Assembly (NCBI RefSeq): GCF_048898065.1
Contig: NZ_JBLWFI010000002.1
Location: 1-64,000, forward strand
Direction of reading: 5' to 3'
Length of the DNA stretch: 64,000 nucleotides
Source of the DNA: Tepidibacillus_B infernus
Lineage (GTDB): Bacteria > Bacillota > Bacilli > Tepidibacillales > Tepidibacillaceae
A model generated the notes under the pieces. That model worked only from the letters and a program-made list of their open reading frames with translations, was not told the origin of the DNA and searched no databases. This document shows, in pieces, positions 53,079 to 62,243 of this stretch. Numbering within the stretch: position 1 is the first letter of the stretch; every line of letters starts with the position of its first letter. Position numbers and translations under genes: made by a program.

Positions 53079-54038
53079 ATGAAAAGTTATCTCCTTCCAT
53101 TCATTTTTGCCTTTTTTTCTGTTCTGATCTTAGTTCCTATTTTACGTATCATTGCTTTTAGATATCATTTTGTGGATATTCCGAATCAAAGGAAAATTCA
53201 TCGAGAGCCTATTCCTCTTCTTGGAGGGATCGCCATTTTTATAGGGTATATCTTATCCTCTTGGATCTGGATTAAACCCTTAAATTTACGCCTAGCTATT
53301 TTTATTGCTGGCCTGCTTATCGTGGGAATAGGCCTTCTTGATGATTATTACAAAACAAGGAATAAGGATTTATCTGCTTTTCCTAAGTTTTTGATTCATT
53401 TTTTGATCGGATTACTGTTATTTGCTTTGGATATACGGATTGAGGGCATCACTTCACCTTTACAGGATCAATTTATTCCTTTTCCTCCTGGGTTATCTTT
53501 ATTTGTCACTTTACTGTGGGTAATCGGTTTAATGAACATGATGAATTTTCTCGATGGGGCAGATGGGTTAGCAAGCGGCATTACCTTAATCTCGTCGATG
53601 ACGTTATTTCTTATTGCTTTTGTAAAAGGACAGGAGGTAACTCCACTTTTATCTGCTATTTTAATGGGATCTAGCTTAGGTTTTCTAAGGCATAATTTTT
53701 ACCCTGCAAAAATTTTTATGGGAGATGCCGGCTCTGCCTTTCTGGGCATGGTATTAGCTATTATTTCCATCGAAGGAGCTTTAAAAAGTGCTACACTAAT
53801 ATCCATTGTGATGGTTATTTTAGCACTAGGGGTTCCTATTTTGGATACGATCCTTGTATTATTTAAACGAATAAGACAAAGCAAGCCTTTGTATATCGCC
53901 GATCAAAACCATGCTCATCATCGCTTAATTCGAATGGGTTATACCCAAAAACAAGCTGTCACCTTGATCTATGTTATCGGCATTCTTTTTTCAATGATTG
54001 CAATCCTTGTTTTGTACTTGTACTATCAGAAAGTATAA
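53079..54038 (+). CDS. MraY/WecA-family phospho-sugar transferase (TagO-like)
   Basis: A 319-aa polytopic membrane enzyme of the polyprenyl-phosphate N-acetylhexosamine-1-phosphate transferase family, which starts wall teichoic acid or similar glycans by loading GlcNAc-1-P on undecaprenyl phosphate. Motifs: GLLDDYY, MMNFLDGADGLASG, KIFMGDAGSAFLG and the C-terminal HAHHRL. More like TagO/WecA than MraY. About ten helices. No teichoic acid genes lie beside it. Confidence 0.88.
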   Translation: MKSYLLPFIFAFFSVLILVPILRIIAFRYHFVDIPNQRKIHREPIPLLGGIAIFIGYILSSWIWIKPLNLRLAIFIAGLLIVGIGLLDDYYKTRNKDLSAFPKFLIHFLIGLLLFALDIRIEGITSPLQDQFIPFPPGLSLFVTLLWVIGLMNMMNFLDGADGLASGITLISSMTLFLIAFVKGQEVTPLLSAILMGSSLGFLRHNFYPAKIFMGDAGSAFLGMVLAIISIEGALKSATLISIVMVILALGVPILDTILVLFKRIRQSKPLYIADQNHAHHRLIRMGYTQKQAVTLIYVIGILFSMIAILVLYLYYQKV

Positions 54039-54117
54039 AAGATTATAAGTAGATCATATAAGTGCAGCATAGGCTTCTGCTTACGCTAAAGGCTTGGCAC
54101 AAGTCAAGTTTTCTTTA

Positions 54118-54146
54118 TTGGTTCTTTAGTTAAAAAGTATTATAAT
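54118..54146 (+). promoter_or_regulatory. promoter of ktrB
   Basis: -35 TTGGTT (54118-54123), 17-bp spacer, perfect -10 TATAAT (54141-54146). Confidence 0.65.
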
Positions 54147-54183
54147 GAGAAGGATATTTACTGTACGTTTTGGAGGTCACAGA

Positions 54184-55515
54184 ATGAATCAACGATTGCA
54201 ACTTAATCCACCTCAAATCCTTGTATTAGGTTTTTTAAGCACGATCCTAATCGGAAGTCTACTATTGTATCTGCCTTTTACCCATGAACCAGGCATTGAA
54301 CTTAATTACATTGAAGCTTTATTTACCGCCACATCGGCGGTAACTGTGACTGGACTGAATGTCATTGATCCAGGGACAACCTTTAATCTGATTGGTGAAC
54401 TCATTATTATGCTTTTAATTCAAGTAGGCGGATTAGGTTTTATGTCTTTTGCGATTACGATCTTTGTCTTGTTAGGGAAAAAAATTGGTTTAAAACAAAG
54501 ATTATTGATGCAAGAGGGTAGTAATCAGATTCACATGGCGGGTATTGTAAATCTTGCTCTACATCTTCTTCGCATTACATTACTCTTTGAACTTATCGGT
54601 TCTATTTTTCTAACTTATAGTTGGCATGAACGACTAGGATGGGCAAAAGCAGCCTACTATGGTGCTTTTCATGCTGTATCTGCTTTTAATAATGCAGGAT
54701 TTAGTCTGTTTGCTACAGGTTTAGTTGAGGATGTCAACCATCCCATTGTCAATCTTGTAGTCGCTACTCTGATTATTTTAGGAGGATTAGGTTTTGTTGT
54801 ACTTTTAGAAGTATGGAATAAAAAATTCCATGTTCGAAAGCTCTCTTTACATAGTAAGGTTACGTTAACGGTCAGTTTATTTTTAATCTTATTAGGTACT
54901 TTGCTGATATTCCTATTAGAATTTGGGAATCCCCATTCCTTAGCTCAACTGCCTTTTGGGACAAAAGTGATGGCTTCTTTTTTCCAATCTGTAGTAACTA
55001 GAACAGCTGGCTTTAACACCTTAGATATTGGCTCTTTAAAGCAAGCTACTTTATTTATTATGACCTTATTTATGTTTATTGGTGCTGCACCTGGTTCTAC
55101 AGGTGGTGGAATTAAAATTACCACAATAACGATTCTTTTAAGTACGGCAAAATCTCTACTACTCGGGAAACAAGATGTGATCCTTTTTGAAAGAAGGTTA
55201 CCGATCGATCATATTTTTCGTGCTTTGACGATTATTATTTTGGCCCTTGGTATCGTGATTGTGATGACATTAGTCTTAGATATCACAGAACATGGAGTAC
55301 CTTTTCTAACGATCCTATTTGAAGTGGTATCTGCATTTGGTACAGTTGGCTTAAGTATGGGACTTACCCCTAATTTAACAACAATTGGCCGCTTTATCAT
55401 TATGTTAACGATGTTTATAGGGAAATTAGGGCCATTAACGATTGGATATGCGTTAGCAAAAAGAAGTGGAAAAGAATATTTCAAATATCCTGAGGAAAAG
55501 ATGATGATTGGTTAA
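54184..55515 (+). CDS. KtrB/TrkH-type potassium uptake subunit
   Basis: A 443-aa K+ translocating subunit with four M1-P-M2 repeats. The selectivity-filter segments are TSAVTVTGLNV, SAFNNAGFSLF, VTRTAGFNTLD and SAFGTVGLSMG, each with the conserved glycine. Its length and lack of a long N-terminus favour KtrB (Na+-dependent) over TrkH. The ATG at 54184 follows TGGAGG; an earlier ATG at 54145 overlaps the -10 element. A KtrA-type regulatory subunit is not encoded next to it. Confidence 0.9.
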   Translation: MNQRLQLNPPQILVLGFLSTILIGSLLLYLPFTHEPGIELNYIEALFTATSAVTVTGLNVIDPGTTFNLIGELIIMLLIQVGGLGFMSFAITIFVLLGKKIGLKQRLLMQEGSNQIHMAGIVNLALHLLRITLLFELIGSIFLTYSWHERLGWAKAAYYGAFHAVSAFNNAGFSLFATGLVEDVNHPIVNLVVATLIILGGLGFVVLLEVWNKKFHVRKLSLHSKVTLTVSLFLILLGTLLIFLLEFGNPHSLAQLPFGTKVMASFFQSVVTRTAGFNTLDIGSLKQATLFIMTLFMFIGAAPGSTGGGIKITTITILLSTAKSLLLGKQDVILFERRLPIDHIFRALTIIILALGIVIVMTLVLDITEHGVPFLTILFEVVSAFGTVGLSMGLTPNLTTIGRFIIMLTMFIGKLGPLTIGYALAKRSGKEYFKYPEEKMMIG

Positions 55516-55573
55516 AATGATGATATAATTCTTTTAATCGTGTAAATATTTAAAGTCTAAGGGGGTGTTCATA

Positions 55574-55864
55574 TTGAGTATTTCAACACAAGAAGTTCAA
55601 CATGTTGCCAATCTTGCCAGATTATCATTAACCGAAAAAGAAGTAGATATATATACAGAACATTTAAACTCTATTTTGGAATTTGCCCAAAAGTTAAATG
55701 AACTAGATACAGAACATGTGAAACCTACAAGTCATGCATTAGATCTTAGCAATGTGTTAAGAGAAGATGAAAAAAGAGATTCAATTCCTAGAGAGGTCGC
55801 TTTAAAGAATGCTCCAGACCACAGAAATGGACAATTTAAGGTACCTGCTGTGATGGAAGGATAA
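55574..55864 (+). CDS. gatC: Asp-tRNA(Asn)/Glu-tRNA(Gln) amidotransferase subunit C
   Basis: A 96-aa small subunit that stabilises GatA/GatB. Conserved EVQHVANLARLSLTEKE and the C-terminal NAPDHRNGQFKVPAVM. The start is TTG at 55574 with AAGGGGG at the right distance; this gives the same length as B. subtilis GatC. Followed by gatA after 17 bp. Confidence 0.94.
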   Translation: MSISTQEVQHVANLARLSLTEKEVDIYTEHLNSILEFAQKLNELDTEHVKPTSHALDLSNVLREDEKRDSIPREVALKNAPDHRNGQFKVPAVMEG

Positions 55865-55881
55865 GAAAAGGAGGGGGCAGT

Positions 55882-57348
55882 TTGTCTTTATTTGATTTAT
55901 CGATGACAGAAATACATACTCGTTTAAAAAATAGAGATTTGACTTCTACAGATTTAGTAGAGGAGTCTTTTAAAAGAATTAAAGAGGTAGAAAAAGAGGT
56001 ACAAGCCTTTTTACTAATTGATGAAGAAAGTGCTAGAAATAAGGCAAAGCAAATCGATGAAGAGATTAAACAATCAGAAGAGCTTGGAATCCTAGCTGGA
56101 TTACCCGCTGGGGTCAAAGACAATATTGTCACTGAAGGGGTTACAACCACTTGTGCAAGTAAATTTTTGGCCAATTACCAGCCAATCTATAGCGCAACCG
56201 TATATAAGAAAATATTAGCAGAGCAATCGATCATGGTGGGCAAAACCAATATGGATGAATTTGCAATGGGCTCTTCTACAGAACATTCGGCGTTTCATCC
56301 AACCTATAATCCTTGGCAGTTAGACCATGTTCCTGGCGGTTCAAGTGGAGGGTCAGCAGCCGCAGTCGCAGCAGGAGAAGTCTATTATGCACTTGGCTCT
56401 GATACCGGTGGCTCGATTCGTCAACCAGCATCTTTCACCGGAACAGTAGGTTTGAAGCCTACTTATGGTTTGGTTTCCCGATTTGGTCTTGTTGCTTTTG
56501 CTTCCTCTTTGGATCAGATCGGACCAATCACTAAGAATGTAGAAGATGCAGCCTATGTCTTACAAGCGATTGCAGGTTACGATCCATATGATTCCACATC
56601 TGCCAATGTACAGATTCCCAATTATCTTTCAGCTTTAACAGGGGAGATCAAGGGATTAAAAATGGGTGTACCTAAAGAATATATGGGTGAAGGAATCGAA
56701 CCAAAAGTAAAGGAAAAGATCCTAGCTGCTCTGAAAGTATTTGAAGGCTTAGGTGCTACATGGGAAGAGGTTACTTTACCCCATACTGAATATGCTGTGG
56801 CCACTTATTATATTTTAGCACCATCTGAAGCCTCATCCAATTTAGCTCGTTATGATGGTGTTCGTTATGGCGTTCGAGCTGATTCAGCAGAGAATCTAAT
56901 CGAGATGTATAAGAAAACTCGCAGTGAAGGCTTTGGCTCCGAGGTGAAACGTCGGATTATGTTAGGGACCTATGCTTTAAGTTCAGGTTATTATGATGCC
57001 TATTATCTTAAAGCGCAAAAAGTAAGGACTTTAATCAAGCAGGATTTTGAAAAAGTTTTTGAAAAGTATGACCTGATTCTTGGCCCAACTGTGCCAACAA
57101 CAGCATTTAAAATTGGTGAAAAAATAAGCGATCCGTTAACCATGTATATCAATGATGTATTAACAGTTCCCGTCAATTTAGCTGGATTACCTGCCATTAG
57201 TATTCCTTGTGGTTTGGTAGATGGATTGCCTGTTGGCTTGCAGCTTATTGGCAAGCATTTTGATGAATCGACCATATTAAAAGCGGCTTATGCTTTTGAA
57301 CAACATACAGAACACCATAAATTAAAGGCACAGGTAAGAAGGGGGTAG
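55882..57348 (+). CDS. gatA: Asp-tRNA(Asn)/Glu-tRNA(Gln) amidotransferase subunit A
   Basis: A 488-aa amidase-signature glutaminase that releases ammonia for the GatB transamidase. The catalytic Ser-cisSer-Lys triad lies in PAGVKDNI (Lys), GGSSGGSAAAVAAG and GSDTGGSIRQPASF. The start is TTG at 55882 after AAGGAGGGGG. It lies between gatC and gatB. Confidence 0.95.
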   Translation: MSLFDLSMTEIHTRLKNRDLTSTDLVEESFKRIKEVEKEVQAFLLIDEESARNKAKQIDEEIKQSEELGILAGLPAGVKDNIVTEGVTTTCASKFLANYQPIYSATVYKKILAEQSIMVGKTNMDEFAMGSSTEHSAFHPTYNPWQLDHVPGGSSGGSAAAVAAGEVYYALGSDTGGSIRQPASFTGTVGLKPTYGLVSRFGLVAFASSLDQIGPITKNVEDAAYVLQAIAGYDPYDSTSANVQIPNYLSALTGEIKGLKMGVPKEYMGEGIEPKVKEKILAALKVFEGLGATWEEVTLPHTEYAVATYYILAPSEASSNLARYDGVRYGVRADSAENLIEMYKKTRSEGFGSEVKRRIMLGTYALSSGYYDAYYLKAQKVRTLIKQDFEKVFEKYDLILGPTVPTTAFKIGEKISDPLTMYINDVLTVPVNLAGLPAISIPCGLVDGLPVGLQLIGKHFDESTILKAAYAFEQHTEHHKLKAQVRRG

Positions 57349-57352
57349 GAAA

Positions 57353-58789
57353 ATGGGATATGAAACAGTGATTGGCTTAGAGGTTCATGCTGAGTTATCG
57401 ACAGAATCTAAAATTTTTTGTGGCTGCTCGACAGAATTTGGTGCACCCCCGAATACCCATACCTGCCCGATCTGTTTGGGCCATCCAGGAGTGTTGCCTA
57501 TCTTAAATAAACAAGCAGTAGAGTTTGCCATCAAAGCCGCATTGGCATTAAATTGTGAAATATCTAGAGAAACAAAATTTGATCGTAAGAATTACTTTTA
57601 TCCTGATTTACCAAAGGCTTATCAGATCTCACAATATGATAAACCGATTGGACGTAATGGTTGGATTGAAATCGAGGTGAATGGAGAAAAGAAGAAGATT
57701 CGAATCAATCGTCTCCATTTAGAAGAAGATGCCGGAAAATTAACTCATGCAGAAAATGGGGAAGGAACCCTAGTCGATTATAATCGTGTAGGGGTACCAT
57801 TGATCGAGATTGTATCAGAAGCAGATCTTCGTTCCCCTGAAGAAGCAAGAGCTTATTTGGAAAAATTAAAAAGCATTATTCAATATACAGGCGTCTCTGA
57901 TGTAAAAATGGAAGAAGGCTCGTTACGTTGTGATGCCAATATCAGCTTACGGCCTGTTGGTCAAGAAGAATTTGGCACCAAGACAGAACTAAAAAATATG
58001 AACTCCTTCCGCGGGGTACAACGCGCCCTTGAATATGAAGAAAAAAGACAAGCTGAAGTGTTAGATGCAGGGGGCAAAATCATTCAAGAAACCCTTCGTT
58101 GGAATGAAGAGCAAGGCGTCACCATTACCATGAGGAGCAAAGAAGAGGCCCATGATTATCGCTATTTCCCTGATCCAGATTTGGTAGATACGATCATTGA
58201 TGAGGAATGGATCGAGAGGATCAAAAGCGAAATACCTGAGCTTCCTGATGCAAGAAAAGAAAGGTATATCAATCAGTATGGGTTACCTGCTTATGATGCA
58301 GAAATCCTCACTTCTTCTAAGGCTTTAGCTAACTTCTTTGAGGAAACCTTGAATTATACGCAGGATGCAAAAGCTGTATCCAACTGGATCATGGGAGAAG
58401 TTTTAGGATATCTAAATGCGCAAAGCTTAGAGATTCAAGCAAGTAAACTTACTTCTAAAGGCTTAGGTGAAATGATTCAGCTGATCGAAAAAAGTACGAT
58501 AAGTAATAAAATTGCGAAAACCGTTATAAGAGAAATGTTAGAGACAGGTAAAGCCCCAGAAACGATTGTCAAAGAAAAAGGCCTGATTCAAATCAGCGAT
58601 GAGGGTGAAATTGCTAAAATCGTTGAACAAGTATTGGCTAATAATACTCAATCAGTAGAAGATTACCGAAATGGGAAAGAAAAAGCATTAGGCTTCTTAG
58701 TTGGGCAAGTGATGAAGGAAAGCCGAGGAAAAGCCAATCCAGCTCTTGTCAACAAGTTGATCTTGGAAAAATTAAATGAACAGAGTTAA
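57353..58789 (+). CDS. gatB: Asp-tRNA(Asn)/Glu-tRNA(Gln) amidotransferase subunit B
   Basis: A 478-aa subunit that phosphorylates and amidates the misacylated tRNA. The signature FDRKNYFYPDLPKAYQISQ, zinc cysteines CGC and CPIC in the N-terminus, and the C-terminal YqeY-like tRNA-binding domain (KALGFLVGQVMKESRGKANP) are present. It starts 4 bp after gatA and ends the operon. Confidence 0.96.
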   Translation: MGYETVIGLEVHAELSTESKIFCGCSTEFGAPPNTHTCPICLGHPGVLPILNKQAVEFAIKAALALNCEISRETKFDRKNYFYPDLPKAYQISQYDKPIGRNGWIEIEVNGEKKKIRINRLHLEEDAGKLTHAENGEGTLVDYNRVGVPLIEIVSEADLRSPEEARAYLEKLKSIIQYTGVSDVKMEEGSLRCDANISLRPVGQEEFGTKTELKNMNSFRGVQRALEYEEKRQAEVLDAGGKIIQETLRWNEEQGVTITMRSKEEAHDYRYFPDPDLVDTIIDEEWIERIKSEIPELPDARKERYINQYGLPAYDAEILTSSKALANFFEETLNYTQDAKAVSNWIMGEVLGYLNAQSLEIQASKLTSKGLGEMIQLIEKSTISNKIAKTVIREMLETGKAPETIVKEKGLIQISDEGEIAKIVEQVLANNTQSVEDYRNGKEKALGFLVGQVMKESRGKANPALVNKLILEKLNEQS

Positions 58790-58800
58790 ACTGAAGTTAT

Positions 58801-58832
58801 AATGGAGGAACCATCAAGGGACCTCCATTTTT
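58801..58832 (+). terminator. gatCAB terminator
   Basis: AATGGAGG pairs with CCTCCATT, followed by TTT. Confidence 0.75.
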
Positions 58833-58850
58833 ATAAGGGGAAAGAGTAAA

Positions 58851-59558
58851 ATGGAGAAAGCTGTATGGGTCATTGCCCACGGATCAAGAAATAAACATTG
58901 GGTTGAATTGGTGGATCACGAAATAAGGAAGGTAAAATCTCACTATCCGATTGTGACTTCCTTTTTAGAAAAAGTAGAAGGTCGTTTAATTAATGATGGG
59001 ATTCACCAACTTCAAGAGTTGAGAGCAAAGGAAGTCTTTGTCATCCCAATGTTTGTTTCATCAGGTAGTACACATATCGAAGAAACTAAAAGCATATTAT
59101 TTAATCATAGTAACCGCTTACACTTTCATTTTGGATCATGCATGGATGACCACTTCTATGTGGTTCAGCACATGATTAACCAAGCGATGCAGTTATCTGT
59201 AAATCCAGAGGAAGAAGCGCTCCTATTGATTGCCCATGGTAGTGATGAGTCTATCTTTCATGAAAGATGGGAAAGGATCTTAACTAGTTTAGTAAAACAA
59301 CTTAAAGAACAAACTGACTATGCCCAAGTTCATTATGCTACCTTTCTTCCTCATACTATTGAAAAACAACTTAACCAGCTAAAAGGCTTAACAACCATTG
59401 TGGTTCCGATGTTTCTAAGTAAAGGATTGTTTACAGATCAGAAGATTCCTAAGGCGATTGAAGGATATCCTGTAAAATATAAGGGTGAAGCCTATCTACC
59501 TAGTAGTTGGATAGCTAAATGGATAGAAAGTTTAATCGAGACTTTCCAAAGTGTGTAA
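58851..59558 (+). CDS. CbiX/SirB-family chelatase-like protein
   Basis: A 235-aa protein with two CbiX half-domains: IAHGSRNKHW at the N-terminus and LIAHGSDESIFHERW in the middle, each with the histidine that binds metal or tetrapyrrole. FVIPMFVSSGSTHIEE and VVPMFLSKGLFTDQKIP are the matching second motifs. Relatives insert Co2+ or Fe2+ into sirohydrochlorin. No cobalamin or siroheme genes lie nearby, so the substrate is open. Confidence 0.75.
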   Translation: MEKAVWVIAHGSRNKHWVELVDHEIRKVKSHYPIVTSFLEKVEGRLINDGIHQLQELRAKEVFVIPMFVSSGSTHIEETKSILFNHSNRLHFHFGSCMDDHFYVVQHMINQAMQLSVNPEEEALLLIAHGSDESIFHERWERILTSLVKQLKEQTDYAQVHYATFLPHTIEKQLNQLKGLTTIVVPMFLSKGLFTDQKIPKAIEGYPVKYKGEAYLPSSWIAKWIESLIETFQSV

Positions 59559-59620
59559 AAACGTGTATAGTAAAATAATGGAAGTAATAGATACTATATT
59601 CAAAGGATTAGGTGATACTG

Positions 59621-60508
59621 TTGAAACGAGCTCGTTTCATTTATAACCCTTCTTCTGGAAGAGAAGAAGTAAAGAAGCGATTACCAGAAATATTAGATAT
59701 ATTAGAAAGCTATGGATTGGAAACCTCGTGTCACCAGACTAAAGGATATGGCGATGCGACAAGAGCGGCAAAAGAAGCGGCAGAAAGAGGATTCGATGTG
59801 GTAATTGCTGCAGGTGGCGATGGAACCTTATATGAAGTGATCAATGGGCTAAGTATGTTGGAAAAGCGTCCGCAAATGGGAATCATTCCTGCAGGAACAA
59901 CCAATGATTTTGCTAGGGCGTTGGGGATTCCTAAGGACTTTAGAAAAGCAGCAAAAATTATCGGTCAGCAAAATAGCATGGCTATTGATATTGGGCGATA
60001 TAATGACAATTACTTTATTAATATTGCTGGTGGCGGAACGTTAACCGAATTAACCTATGAGGTACCGAGTAAATTAAAAACAGTTTTGGGACAACTCGCT
60101 TATTATGTTCGTGGAATAGAAAAGCTTCCTTTTTTAAAGCCAATTCATGTCACGCTAGAGACGGATGAAAGGGTTATTAGAGAAGAAGTGATGTTATTTT
60201 TAATTGCAAACAGCAACTCGGTAGGAGGATTTGAAAAATTGGCACCAACCGCAGACCTAAGCGATGGCTTATTTGACGTCATTGCCATAAAGAAAACAAA
60301 TCTTCCTGATTTCGTTCGTTTGGCTTCCCTTGCTTTAAAGGGAGAACATTTACATGATGAAAATATTATTCATTTTAAAACCAGTCATTTAAAAGTGTAT
60401 TCTTATGGACCAGACCCAGTTTTGATAAATTTGGACGGGGAACTAGGGGGTAAACTTCCTGGAGAATTTGAGATACTATCAAAGCATATTGAAGTGTTTA
60501 TTCCGTAA
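59621..60508 (+). CDS. dgkB: diacylglycerol kinase DgkB
   Basis: A 295-aa soluble lipid kinase of the YegS/DgkB family that returns diacylglycerol to phospholipid synthesis. Conserved: YNPSSGRE, the nucleotide loop AAGGDGTLYEVINGL and IPAGTTNDFARALGIP. The TTG at 59621 is chosen because it gives the family start KRARFIYNPSSG and follows AGGTGA; a GTG three codons earlier is in frame. It is followed directly by rlmCD, as in B. subtilis. Confidence 0.92.
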   Translation: MKRARFIYNPSSGREEVKKRLPEILDILESYGLETSCHQTKGYGDATRAAKEAAERGFDVVIAAGGDGTLYEVINGLSMLEKRPQMGIIPAGTTNDFARALGIPKDFRKAAKIIGQQNSMAIDIGRYNDNYFINIAGGGTLTELTYEVPSKLKTVLGQLAYYVRGIEKLPFLKPIHVTLETDERVIREEVMLFLIANSNSVGGFEKLAPTADLSDGLFDVIAIKKTNLPDFVRLASLALKGEHLHDENIIHFKTSHLKVYSYGPDPVLINLDGELGGKLPGEFEILSKHIEVFIP

Positions 60509-60539
60509 AGGGATTTATAACGAAGAAGGGGTTACATCT

Positions 60540-61928
60540 ATGGCAACCATGCAATTACCAGTGAAAATAAACCAAACGATTGAAATGGAGTTTACAGGAC
60601 TTAGTCATAATGGCGAAGGAGTAGGTAAATACCAAGGATATACTCTGTTTGTCCAAGGTGCTCTGCCAGGAGAAATCGCAAAAGTAAAAATAACCAAGAC
60701 CAATAAAAACTATGGATTTGCCCGTTTACTTCAAGTGATTAAGCCTAGTCCAGATCGTGTGAAACCAACCTGTTCTATTTACGAACAATGTGGGGGCTGC
60801 CAATTACAGCACCTTTCTTATAAAGGACAATTGGATCAAAAAAGAAAGATCGTTCAAGATAACATCGAAAGAATCGGGAAAATTGAGAACGTGACGATTC
60901 ATCCTACATTAGGTATGGAGAATCCATGGAATTATCGCAATAAATCACAGGTGCCTTTTGCTGAACGGGAAGGTGGCCTTGTTGCAGGATTTTTCGCCAA
61001 GGGTACCCATGAAGTGATCGATATGAAGAAGTGTGTGATTCAACAAGAAGCCAATGATCGAATGGTACAAGATGTCCGCAGGATTGCAGAAGAATTAGGC
61101 ATTTCTGCTTACAATGAAGTGACACATACAGGGATTTTGCGCCATGTGGTGTCAAGGGTTGGAGCAAATACAGGGGAACTGATGCTGATCCTAGTAACGA
61201 GCAGAAAGGACTTCCCAAAAAAGGAGCAATTAGTAGAAAAAATTTTGGAGGAAATTCCAGAGTTAACTAGCCTTGTTCAAAATATAAATGAAGAACGAAC
61301 CAATGTGATTTTAGGACTAAAATCAATTACATTATGGGGAAGAGATGTGATTTACGACACCATAGGTGATATTAAATTTGCGATCTCACCTCGTTCTTTT
61401 TATCAGGTAAACCCAGAGCAAACCAAAGTATTATACGATAAAGCGCTTGAATATGCAGAATTAACCGGTGAAGAAATAGTCATAGACGCATATTGTGGCA
61501 TTGGAACAATTTCCTTATTCGTAGCCCAACGAGCCAAACATGTTTATGGAGTAGAAATCATTCCTGAAGCCATTAAGGATGCGAAAAAAAATGCAAAAAT
61601 AAATGAAATTGAGAATGTCACCTTTGAAGTAGGAGCAGCAGAAAAAGTTATACCTCAATGGGTGGAACAGGGGATCAAAGCAGATGTCGTCGTAGTAGAT
61701 CCACCCCGAAAAGGCTGTGATGAAGCCTTATTGCAAACGATTATCGAGCTTAAGCCTAAACGGATGGTCTATGTATCTTGTAATCCTAGCACCTTGGCAA
61801 GGGATTTAAGAGTGTTAGAAGATGGAGGATTTAAGACGGTTGAGGTCCAGCCGGTTGATATGTTCCCGCAGACGACACATGTTGAGTGCGTAGTTCTGAT
61901 AAAACGTGCTGAAAGCCGCATGAAATAA
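60540..61928 (+). CDS. rlmCD: 23S rRNA (uracil-5-)-methyltransferase RlmCD
   Basis: A 462-aa TrmA/RumA-family SAM enzyme methylating U747 and U1939 of 23S rRNA. N-terminal TRAM domain (residues 8-70), 4Fe-4S cysteines in CSIYEQCGGCQLQH, SAM motif DAYCGIGTISLF, and the catalytic cysteine in VYVSCNPSTLARDL. DPPRKGCD is the base-binding motif. The ATG at 60540 follows GAAGAAGGGG. Confidence 0.94.
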   Translation: MATMQLPVKINQTIEMEFTGLSHNGEGVGKYQGYTLFVQGALPGEIAKVKITKTNKNYGFARLLQVIKPSPDRVKPTCSIYEQCGGCQLQHLSYKGQLDQKRKIVQDNIERIGKIENVTIHPTLGMENPWNYRNKSQVPFAEREGGLVAGFFAKGTHEVIDMKKCVIQQEANDRMVQDVRRIAEELGISAYNEVTHTGILRHVVSRVGANTGELMLILVTSRKDFPKKEQLVEKILEEIPELTSLVQNINEERTNVILGLKSITLWGRDVIYDTIGDIKFAISPRSFYQVNPEQTKVLYDKALEYAELTGEEIVIDAYCGIGTISLFVAQRAKHVYGVEIIPEAIKDAKKNAKINEIENVTFEVGAAEKVIPQWVEQGIKADVVVVDPPRKGCDEALLQTIIELKPKRMVYVSCNPSTLARDLRVLEDGGFKTVEVQPVDMFPQTTHVECVVLIKRAESRMK

Positions 61929-61988
61929 GGCTTTCCGGCAATTTTGAAGAGCACTTTTTGAGCGGTAAAAACGATGATAATTAATAAT

Positions 61989-62024
61989 AAAAACTCGGTT
62001 ATTATTAAAATAATCGGGTTTTTA
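61989..62024 (+). terminator. terminator after rlmCD
   Basis: AAACTCGGTTATT pairs with AATAATCGGGTTT (G-T pairs included), followed by T residues. The rest of 61929-62243 holds no recognised gene and probably contains the junction with the integrated element. Confidence 0.75.
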
Positions 62025-62243
62025 CTTTTATAAGATAAACGACCAGAAAAGCATTAATTGCCTGACTGGATTTTCTTTGATAAATCTGGGGATATAGCTC
62101 GCTAGGAAAGCACGATTGATTTTCTGAAAAATTAGTCAAATAGAAGTCTTTCAACAAGCTTTCCAGAATTTATGATATAATTATGTCTATAATGGGAAGT
62201 TGGGAATATAAAGTTTACGATGTTTCTTAAATTTAGGATCAAC

